This document shows, piece by piece, positions 11,501 to 15,732 of a stretch of DNA of 15,732 bases; within the stretch, counting starts at the first letter, position 1, and each line of letters starts with the position of its first letter. Origin of the DNA: Ichthyophonus hoferi. Taxonomy: Eukaryota > Opisthokonta > Ichthyosporea > Ichthyophonida > Ichthyophonidae. The DNA lies in the NCBI GenBank assembly GCA_002751075.1, contig NAOQ01001032.1, positions 1 to 15,732 of the forward strand. Reading direction: 5' to 3'. The translations under genes and the position numbers were made by a program. The notes beneath the pieces were generated by a model. It did not search any database. It saw nothing but the letters and a program-made list of their open reading frames with translations, and was not told the DNA's origin.

Positions 11501-11929
11501 TGCATCTATAAACATCTTCATATACACAAATAAAGACACATACACAACACATATTCAATACAACACACTACAAACACATGGCACTTACATAAACACAACT
11601 CTCACCTAACCATTTCCTTCTCTCTTTTTTACTTATCCCATAAAATTAACCTTAAATATAAACAAAACACCACACCATCATAATAATAATACTCACAAAA
11701 AACCTCATAAAAATGTGCAGTAAACAATCAACATACCAAATGCATACTGTGCAAGCTTCCTATTCTTATCTTTCTCTTTTCTCCGATCGACTTGACTGAT
11801 GACATTATCCTCAGTGTGCCATATAATATTCTGTTTGGAATCATTCTCTATGGCCTCTACTGGTCGTATGCGTACAACCACTTTAATATTATCTTTCCCC
11901 GTTTTCTGGCCTGGTATGGTTATGTGCAT
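1628..11929 (-). CDS. CENPE-like: Kinesin-7 (CENP-E-like) motor protein, 21 exons, complete, 579 aa
   Basis: This gene encodes a microtubule motor ATPase of the kinesin-7 family; CENP-E members carry chromosomes toward microtubule plus ends in mitosis. Coding exons, 5' to 3' on the minus strand: 11929-11737, 11005-10937, 10615-10598, 9671-9618, 9060-8996, 8774-8661, 8310-8229, 7546-7479, 6832-6748, 6095-6046, 5831-5768, 5334-5271, 4959-4844, 4668-4601, 4446-4312, 4046-3915, 3556-3504, 3044-2963, 2609-2559, 2150-1998, 1651-1628. All introns are GT-AG, all phases match and the total is 1740 bases. The motor spans about residues 14-358: VVVRIRP (17-23), P-loop GQTNSGKT (100-107), switch I NAVSSRSH (209-216), switch II DLAGSE (270-275), [14 protein letters not shown] (314-327). 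[12 protein letters not shown] (37-48) and the neck [13 protein letters not shown] are CENP-E hallmarks. Residues 371-572 are mostly coiled coil. At 579 residues it is far shorter than animal CENP-E (over 2,000). The family call is firm; the C-terminal exon is least certain. Confidence 0.93.
1998..2150 (-). CDS. Kinesin-7 exon 20: C-terminal coiled coil
   Basis: Encodes residues 522-572, an amphipathic helix ([20 protein letters not shown], then [13 protein letters not shown]) with heptad-like Leu spacing, likely a dimerising coiled coil. Acceptor ATCTAG, donor GTAGGT. Confidence 0.88.
2195..2275. repeat. (AATAG)n / (AATAT)n pentanucleotide repeat in intron 19
   Basis: Five near-perfect GAATA units (about 2207-2232) flanked by degenerate AATAT units. 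Confidence 0.85.
2559..2609 (-). CDS. Kinesin-7 exon 19: tail segment
   Basis: Encodes residues 505-521 ([17 protein letters not shown]), 51 bases with phase 0 at both ends. Acceptor TAACAG, donor GTATGG. Because it is a multiple of three it could be skipped without a frameshift. Confidence 0.75.
2868..2935. repeat. (TAATA)n repeat in intron 18
   Basis: Pentameric TAATA-type units grading into AAT/AAC triplets, close to the exon 18 donor. Confidence 0.85.
2963..3044 (-). CDS. Kinesin-7 exon 18: tail segment
   Basis: Encodes residues 477-504 ([20 protein letters not shown] and beyond), a charged segment that I cannot match to a named domain. Acceptor ATTTAG, donor GTATGA, phases fit both neighbours. 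Confidence 0.8.
3198..3480. repeat. Degenerate (TAATA)n tract in intron 17
   Basis: About 280 bases of almost pure A+T built from TAATA, TATAG and similar units. It fills most of intron 17 and ends just before exon 17. Confidence 0.85.
3504..3556 (-). CDS. Kinesin-7 exon 17: RRWSTS box
   Basis: Encodes residues 460-476. PRRWSTSYM across the junction recalls the RRxTW box that follows the first coiled coil in CENP-E and plant kinesin-7. Acceptor AAACAG, donor GTTTGT (weaker than the others), phase 2 out. Confidence 0.8.
3763..3914. repeat. Compound (CATA)n-(AT)n microsatellite in intron 16
   Basis: About 130 bases of CATA-type tetranucleotides with one CA run, followed by an AT run that ends in the exon 16 splice donor. 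Confidence 0.95.
3915..4046 (-). CDS. Kinesin-7 exon 16: coiled coil and proline-rich hinge
   Basis: Encodes residues 416-459: a coiled coil ([20 protein letters not shown]) followed by a low-complexity Ser/Thr/Pro hinge ending SPR. The layout matches CENP-E EEKDLLQKVQ...ENLTRML. The donor GTATATAT merges with a 150-base microsatellite. Confidence 0.9.
4312..4446 (-). CDS. Kinesin-7 exon 15: neck coiled coil
   Basis: Encodes residues 371-415. [17 protein letters not shown] resembles the CENP-E neck helix after its motor, and a second short helix (SQLKMEKEQ) ends the exon. Phase 0 at both ends. Confidence 0.92.
4507..4600. repeat. (AAT)n and (AT)n microsatellites in intron 14
   Basis: About 65 bases of AAT triplets, a short spacer and an AT run that forms the exon 14 donor. 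The intron is only 154 bases, so repeats make up more than half of it. Confidence 0.95.
4601..4668 (-). CDS. Kinesin-7 exon 14: end of motor and start of neck
   Basis: Encodes residues 348-370. [15 protein letters not shown] closes the motor domain (compare ETLxxLxFAxxAK), and NAHLNE begins the neck linker. The donor GTATATAT is the first part of an AT run. Confidence 0.92.
4844..4959 (-). CDS. Kinesin-7 exon 13: [17 protein letters not shown]
   Basis: Encodes residues 309-347. [17 protein letters not shown] is the most conserved microtubule-binding segment of kinesins and is followed by [11 protein letters not shown]. Acceptor CCAATCACAG, donor GTGAGT. Confidence 0.96.
5271..5334 (-). CDS. 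Kinesin-7 exon 12: [16 protein letters not shown]
   Basis: Encodes residues 288-308, the relay helix [19 protein letters not shown] at the microtubule face. Acceptor CCAATTAG, donor GTAAGT, phase 2 out. Confidence 0.95.
5365..5535. repeat. Degenerate TATAGTA-type tandem repeat in intron 11
   Basis: Recurring GTAGTATATAGTAATAT-like blocks of variable length over about 170 bases. Confidence 0.75.
5768..5831 (-). CDS. Kinesin-7 exon 11: switch II DLAGSE
   Basis: Encodes residues 267-287. NLIDLAGSE carries the catalytic switch II. It is followed by [12 protein letters not shown] in place of the usual TGxxGxRxKE loop. Acceptor CCAATAG, donor GTAAGA. Confidence 0.94.
6046..6095 (-). CDS. Kinesin-7 exon 10: loop insertion, part 2
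   Basis: Encodes residues 250-266: a Ser/Gly/Ala-rich end of the loop and then IRLSYL, which runs directly into NLIDLAGSE in the next exon. The acceptor CTAAAG follows a very long pyrimidine-rich tract on this strand. Donor GTAGGC. Confidence 0.85.
6099..6315. repeat. Long polypurine tract (+) in intron 9
   Basis: A GA/GGA-rich tract on the plus strand; positions 6101-6150 are all purines and 6101-6180 contain only two pyrimidines. On the gene strand it is the pyrimidine tract of the exon 10 acceptor, and it continues with interruptions to about 6315. Confidence 0.92.
6748..6832 (-). CDS. Kinesin-7 exon 9: ESREKG and loop insertion, part 1
   Basis: Encodes residues 222-249. It opens with TVESREKG, which matches CENP-E ESREKG, then moves into a Pro/Thr-rich loop with no family counterpart. 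Acceptor AACTAG, donor GTGCGT, phase 1 out. Confidence 0.88.
7352..7469. repeat. 15-base minisatellite in intron 8
   Basis: Eight units, mostly 15 bases, consensus near TTAGATTATAGTAGA; the first two are identical and later ones diverge (two are 14 bases). The array ends just before the exon 8 donor signal. Confidence 0.85.
7479..7546 (-). CDS. Kinesin-7 exon 8: switch I
   Basis: Encodes residues 199-221. [10 protein letters not shown] (209-218) is the switch I signature that senses the nucleotide gamma-phosphate; Ser213 and Arg214 are intact. Acceptor CACCAG, donor GTAAGA. The donor lies directly against a 15-base minisatellite. Confidence 0.95.
7866..8080. repeat. 8-base tandem repeat ATACCAAT / ATACCATT in intron 7
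   Basis: Three ATACCAAT units followed by ATACCATT and ATACTATT variants, with looser related sequence from 7866. A short-period array. Confidence 0.8.
8229..8310 (-). CDS. Kinesin-7 exon 7: [10 protein letters not shown] to LLASGE
   Basis: Encodes residues 172-198: [11 protein letters not shown] and the helix [14 protein letters not shown] that leads to switch I. Acceptor TCGCAG, donor GTGAGT, phase 1 out. Confidence 0.94.
8503..8572. repeat. (TATG)n-(AT)n-(TATG)n microsatellite in intron 6
   Basis: TATG units on both sides of an AT run. Confidence 0.95.
8661..8774 (-). CDS. Kinesin-7 exon 6: [13 protein letters not shown]
   Basis: Encodes residues 134-171. [20 protein letters not shown] is nearly identical to the same strand-turn of CENP-E. 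The acceptor ACCAG at 8775-8776 fits the expected length. Phase 0 in and out, donor GTAAGT. Confidence 0.94.
8996..9060 (-). CDS. Kinesin-7 exon 5: [11 protein letters not shown]
   Basis: Encodes residues 112-133, containing [16 protein letters not shown], the conserved helix after the P-loop. Acceptor GCATAG, donor GTAAGT, phase 1 in and phase 0 out. Confidence 0.93.
9061..9617 (-). other. Kinesin intron 4, non-coding
   Basis: A 557-base intron with four CCAAT/ATTGG motifs, a CT-rich patch around 9330-9490 and no tandem array. I see nothing else in it. Confidence 0.7.
9618..9671 (-). CDS. Kinesin-7 exon 4: ATP-binding P-loop
   Basis: Encodes [18 protein letters not shown] (residues 94-111), the Walker A/P-loop that holds the ATP phosphates; Gly105, Lys106 and Thr107 are present. 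The usual NGT before IFAYGQT is NAT here. Acceptor AAATAG, donor GTAAAG. Confidence 0.95.
9672..10597 (-). other. Kinesin intron 3, longest intron (926 bases)
   Basis: Mostly AT-rich with short CATA and CA runs near 10005-10075. A patch at about 10285-10375 is less AT-rich and has exon-like signals on the minus strand, but it does not fit the reading frame. Confidence 0.7.
10598..10615 (-). CDS. Kinesin-7 exon 3: 18-base microexon (VMEGFN)
   Basis: An exon of 18 bases between acceptor AACCAATAG and donor GTGGGT, phase 1 in and out. It supplies VMEGFN plus the first base of an Ala codon. Without it the motor would lack the conserved segment just before TIFAYGQT; with it the spacing matches CENP-E exactly (22 residues from IYDAI to TIF). 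Confidence 0.88.
10680..10870. repeat. (TATAT)n tract in intron 2
   Basis: Pentameric ATTAT/TATAT repeats, cleanest at about 10782-10838. Confidence 0.88.
10937..11005 (-). CDS. Kinesin-7 exon 2: FDRV to IFG segment
   Basis: The acceptor TTACAG completes codon 65 (Asp), giving YAFDHVFDRV across the junction. The exon encodes the helix [15 protein letters not shown], which aligns without gaps to the segment before the P-loop. Donor GTAAGA, phase 1 out. Confidence 0.92.
11335..11470. repeat. ACTATCATAT and CATA repeats in intron 1
   Basis: Three ACTATCATAT-like units near 11340-11370, followed by CATA-type tetranucleotides near 11420-11455. Confidence 0.7.
11737..11929 (-). CDS. Kinesin-7 exon 1: start codon, first motor strands
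   Basis: Encodes residues 1-64 and the first base of codon 65. It carries IKVVVRIRP (15-23), the first motor strand, and [12 protein letters not shown] (37-48), which matches CENP-E closely. A lysine/arginine-rich stretch (49-58) precedes QYAF. The ATG at 11929 is the first in frame after a stop at about 11965; an acceptor-like AG at 11961-11962 hints at a 5' UTR intron. Donor GTATGT, phase 1. Confidence 0.9.
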
Positions 11930-12382
11930 AGTTGATGTGGTTGATAGAATGGCAGTTTCTCTAAGTTATAGATAAATACTTCGTTAAATAGACTATGTAT
12001 TGTATTATGTTATGTTAAGGAATATATTATTATATCCAATACTAACATACATATAGCGTGCAAATATTATTATGTTATTGTATATATCCTAATAATATAC
12101 TGTTGCATATATGTAAATATATATATTGAATATATTATACATATTATATAATAATACAAATTATTAAATTATTCCCACCAATAATTATTACAAGATCCAA
12201 GGTTATGACAATAAATTCAATAAACGACTTCATTTTATAACTGTTATATTAATTGATTTTCATTTGTTATTTATAATAAAAATCTATATAAAGTTTTATT
12301 TTGTTTTAATAAACTGTTTAACCAATTATAAAAGTATCTTATCATTGTTCAAATTAGCTGGTAAAGATTATCCAATGAAATA

Positions 12383-12392
12383 TTTGCGCGCC
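12383..12392. promoter_or_regulatory. E2F-like site TTTGCGCGCC upstream of kinesin
   Basis: A rare all-GC core in AT-rich sequence, about 455 bases upstream of the kinesin ATG, with CCAAT at 12371 and ATTGG near 12419. It is similar to but not identical with the TTTSGCGC consensus. Confidence 0.4.
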
Positions 12393-14127
12393 TAAATTCT
12401 AAAATATATTAGATTATGATTGGCAATGATAAAGCAAATGCAAGGTTATGAATAGGTGCTAGATAAAATATATAGATAAAACATAATATTTTCATCATTT
12501 TAAATACAGGTTTGTATTTCAAAATTATATCAGTCATGACTAAGTTTGATTCAGTTTTAATAATTTTTAATTAATCATTAATTTATAAATAGAGTTTCTG
12601 TTTACTTTTTTTTTTCTAATTTGAATTCCAAATGTTAGAACGGCAGTTTTAGCTTTTTTTCCCTTTAATGCCATGAAACAACGCCGTCCCATGTAGATTA
12701 CTCTAGCATGTAGATTTGATGTACATGATCTTAGATAAAAAGTTCAACTTCAATAAACTATGCAAGCATGTTCCAGACCAGATCTGGATAATAGATTTTA
12801 TTTATTACTCACAATTATGATGTATTAATTTAATTATGTATTTAAAGTTATATTGAGGCTCAGTCTACATATGTTAGACTTTAAAACGTAGTTTAAACAG
12901 ATAGTTAAGCAAATTAACTCTCAAAAGCAAGAGTATGAAGACCTAAGCATTGCCTTTTAAAATATTATTAGATTGAGCTCTAGCTCACACACGCTCCGCC
13001 AATAGTAAATACCTAAATAGTGTGCAAGACAGCTTTATCCACCACGGTTGTTCACTTTTTTACCTGTATTTTCTATAATAAATTAAGTAAAGTACAATAA
13101 TCGAATTCAAGGGAGTGGGCTGGCAATATAGCGGCCGATTAATCTTACTACTTTGTTAACGTAGACACAATTATTAATAGGAATAGACGACAAGACAGAA
13201 CCAATAAAGATACTAATACATTAAAATTTACAATTATCCAATGAACACTACAAACCGGGATACATAACCAATAATCTATTGTAAAATCATCAAAGAAAAC
13301 CAAAAACCCAATAATAATGGCGCAATCAATTTATTCAGCTAATGAATATGTTAAGGTTGATGAAATATTTTGCAATTAAACACTTTAATATTTTAAATTA
13401 TCTTCACATACCAATCTAAACCTTCAAACATCTAAACGTGATTTATAGCCCATAAGCAATTCTACCTGTTGGCTACCATCTGTACCTTTGTATGAAGCCT
13501 GAACTTTAACTTGCCGTTTACCCGACAACAACAGCCAGTGAGAGCTTAGTATAACTGATATTAGCCTTCTTTTCAATAAAAAGCAAAACAAATATTAGTA
13601 TAAAATTATAATAAATACCAAGTCAGTAAAAACAGCTGATTTAAAATTTCTTTAGCGACCCTGGGAGTGGCTTAATTTAGATATCGCCCAACACAACGTA
13701 ACAAGATAATGAAAGATGTTTATTATGTAAATTGAAGAGATTGCCAATCAAATCCATCTAAAAAAAAAACATTGCTTATCAAAAAGTATTGGAATATAAG
13801 GTATGTAAATATTTTATTATTATTAATATGAATAACTTTTCTCATTATTAATTAATAACAGCAATAATAATAATTAAATTATTAATAACATCATCAATAT
13901 TAATAATGATGTAGTATATGTTCTGCAATTCCATTGGCCCACTGTTGCTTTTCTTATTTATCATACTTCCCACCTACATATTCCGCTGGCATATTGTTAG
14001 ATACTAGCAACAGTTTGTGCTAATGTATTCCTAAAACTGTTTAAAAAGAAACAAGTAAAAAATGAAATAATCTATATAATGGTTTACTAATAGTTAAATT
14101 TTAGTTTACATTTTTCTACCCATCTTC

Positions 14128-14137
14128 TTTCCCGCGC
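14128..14137. promoter_or_regulatory. E2F-like site TTTCCCGCGC
   Basis: Matches the E2F/DP consensus (TTTSSCGC), 738 bases upstream of the zinc-finger ATG, in a region otherwise poor in GC. Confidence 0.45.
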
Positions 14138-14797
14138 AAGTAGCAAACTGTTTCTTGATTTGATTGGCAAATGATACAAAGATATAAGTGGTGGAAATAT
14201 AAACATACAACAAACTAGCATTACCTGATATAATAGCAATATCAAATAAACCAAACTCATAATAAGTGTTTCTAAAAATAATTCAACATAGTAATATTTT
14301 AATTATTACAAGACATTTTATTTTTACGTTAACCGAGACCCTGCTGCTTTTAGCAATCATTAGCACCATTGTGTGGGATTGGGCACAAATTACCCTGTTA
14401 CATGCTTTTGATAACCCAGTGTTATTGAAGGGGTTGCCTTATTGCTTTACTTTAACCAATAAAAAATTAGAAAATTACAATAATGATTGGTTGTTAATTT
14501 TTAAGGTTCAATATGTGCATGGTATCACATTTAATTCCTAGATCGTCTTATGCCACAACCATTATAGTCATCTTACTGACCACTTTGATGTAAACAAGAT
14601 TATATATCAGAAGCCAAAGGAAATAAAATAACACGAGCCAGAGTCATGAATAAAAATTGATTATTTTATTTAAGTATCATTACTTAAAAATCAAAGCAAT
14701 ACATGCATTAACACGCTATTGATGTTACAGATATATATATAGAAACAGAGCCAATACTTTACTTGAAACATCCTCATGAAATAAAATTAAATAATCT

Positions 14798-14817
14798 CCG
14801 ATTGTCGCGTCAATCGG
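14798..14817. promoter_or_regulatory. Palindrome upstream of the zinc-finger gene
   Basis: Arms CCGATTG and CAATCGG flank TCGCGT, giving a 20-base palindrome broken only by one T-T pair. It ends 57 bases before the ATG and could be a dimer binding site or a 5' UTR hairpin. Confidence 0.5.
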
Positions 14818-14874
14818 CACCACTATCTACAATTCATAACAATAAACATAAAATTGATTTGCTTTCCCAACAAC

Positions 14875-15732
14875 ATGCACTATACTTGCCCTCTTGCTGA
14901 GTGTGGTGAGGTCTTTGAGGGTCAAGCGGTTCAAGATGATGTACGCCAACATATACGTGAACACGGGCGGTTAAAAATAATAAAAAACAATTTGCTTTCA
15001 CCCCCAAATTCTAATAGTTTGCTCACGGTAAATGGTGTGCTTACATGTAATATACCAGGGTGTGGTCTAACCTTTGATAAGTCCTATTATTTATTAGTTC
15101 ACAAGAGCAGCCATAAAGAGGAGCAGGCGTTAACATATGAGGACATAGTGACAGCTTCAACTTATCGACCCCGGAAGTGCCCTTCATCCCAGATTTTTAA
15201 TAGAGGGTCTACAGCTTTTCAAAATATTTTAAATTACGCCAAACAGTTTCCCCAAAACACTCTTTCAGACGTTAAAAAACAGGAAAGTGGGGAGCAGAGT
15301 GAGAACAAATCATTTCTTGACAGAAATAGCGAAAATGATCAGCCTATAATGATTGATGATAATAGCTCAGTAGTGATAAAAATATTAGATAAAAATGAAA
15401 GGCTAAAAGACAAAACCAATGTAGAAAATAGGCCAACTGACACAACTGTACCGCCTGAAAGAAAAAAATTAAGGCCAAGAAATAAAAATATGGAAGAAAC
15501 AAATGTCACTGTGACACCAGAAGACCCCAAGAAAAAAGCAAATAAAACAAATAAACAATCAAAAACAAAAAAGAAGGTAGACAATAAAACCAAAAATACC
15601 TCCAACAAACACACACTTGACTCTCATACCAGTGCAAGCAATTCCTATGCATTCCGTTCTAGGTACAAAACAGATATAAGTAAACACGACGGAACACACA
15701 CTGGTGAGATGCCCTTTGTTTGTACCTATAAA
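14875..15732 (+). CDS. C2H2 zinc-finger protein, 3' end outside the window
   Basis: A likely nuclear DNA- or RNA-binding protein; 286 residues are visible and the frame is open at the edge. The ATG at 14875 is the first in frame after a stop at 14788. Finger 1 (residues 5-30) is C-x4-C-x15-H-x3-H, three residues longer than usual between Cys10 and His26. Finger 2 (58-80) is a canonical C-x4-C-x12-H-x3-H with Phe67. A long linker (about 102-250) is polar and lysine-rich, with a basic KKK cluster at 219-234 that could be a nuclear localisation signal. Near the end, FRSRYKTDISKHDGTHTGEM (260-279) has the second half of a finger (His271, His275) and the TGE-P linker but no cysteine pair, then FVC opens another finger. 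The C-x4-C spacing recalls TFIIIA, GLI and ZIC; the exact family is not clear. It is divergent from the kinesin gene. Confidence 0.85.
   Translation, partial: MHYTCPLAECGEVFEGQAVQDDVRQHIREHGRLKIIKNNLLSPPNSNSLLTVNGVLTCNIPGCGLTFDKSYYLLVHKSSHKEEQALTYEDIVTASTYRPRKCPSSQIFNRGSTAFQNILNYAKQFPQNTLSDVKKQESGEQSENKSFLDRNSENDQPIMIDDNSSVVIKILDKNERLKDKTNVENRPTDTTVPPERKKLRPRNKNMEETNVTVTPEDPKKKANKTNKQSKTKKKVDNKTKNTSNKHTLDSHTSASNSYAFRSRYKTDISKHDGTHTGEMPFVCTYK

Larger units (their letters stand above)
11930..14874. other. Divergent intergenic region between kinesin and zinc-finger genes
   Basis: About 2.9 kb that should contain both promoters and 5' UTRs. Contents: an acceptor-like AG just upstream of kinesin exon 1 (11961-11962, minus), E2F-like sites near 12383 and 14128, about 18 CCAAT/ATTGG motifs, a small hairpin at 12502-12519, a GC-richer island at 13440-13570 and a palindrome at 14798-14817. 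An open frame at 14266-14541 (+) has no recognisable domain and looks like chance. Confidence 0.6.

Noticed and set aside
14266-14541. 91-residue open frame on the plus strand with a hydrophobic stretch
   Set aside because: No recognised motif, and a frame of this length is expected by chance in AT-rich DNA. It could hide an exon but nothing supports it.
15339-15614. 91-residue hydrophobic frame on the minus strand
   Set aside because: It is the antisense of the lysine-rich linker of the zinc-finger gene; Lys codons read backward as Phe and Leu.
1-15732. tRNA, rRNA, CRISPR, transposon or virus-derived elements
   Set aside because: No tRNA box pair, rRNA core, spaced direct repeats, transposase or reverse-transcriptase motif, or terminal repeat was seen on either strand.

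Overview
This window is nuclear DNA from a eukaryote. It is very AT-rich (roughly two thirds A+T by eye), full of short tandem repeats, and its main gene is cut into many small exons by GT-AG introns. The protein resembles animal CENP-E more than the fungal kinesin-7 forms I know. With introns of about 150-930 bases, that suggests an animal or close relative (an early-branching, AT-rich metazoan would fit), but the species cannot be fixed from this sequence.

The dominant feature is one complete gene on the minus strand, running from the start codon at 11929 down to the stop at 1628. I assembled 21 coding exons by hand from motor-domain homology, GT/AG signals and phase bookkeeping. Their lengths sum to 1740 bases: 579 codons plus a stop, with every junction in phase. 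The product is a kinesin-7 (CENP-E type) motor: an N-terminal motor domain with P-loop, switch I and switch II, a CENP-E-like neck, and about 220 residues of short coiled coil. It lacks the very long rod of animal CENP-E. It includes an 18-base microexon, a long insertion before switch II and a shortened, charged loop after it.

On the plus strand a second gene starts at 14875 and runs off the right edge. It encodes a C2H2 zinc-finger protein of the C-x4-C (TFIIIA/GLI-like) kind; 286 residues are visible without an intron. The two genes are divergent. The 2.9 kb between them holds E2F-like sites, CCAAT boxes, a short palindrome and one GC-richer unexplained island. Positions 1-1627 lie beyond the kinesin stop codon and contain no gene I can support.

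The introns hold most of the other structure: AT, AAT, CATA, AATAT and AATAG microsatellites, a 15-base minisatellite, an 8-base tandem repeat and a purine-rich tract of about 215 bases. Several of these abut splice sites. Across the whole window the pentamer CCAAT/ATTGG is strikingly frequent. I saw no RNA gene, CRISPR array, transposon open reading frame or virus-derived element.
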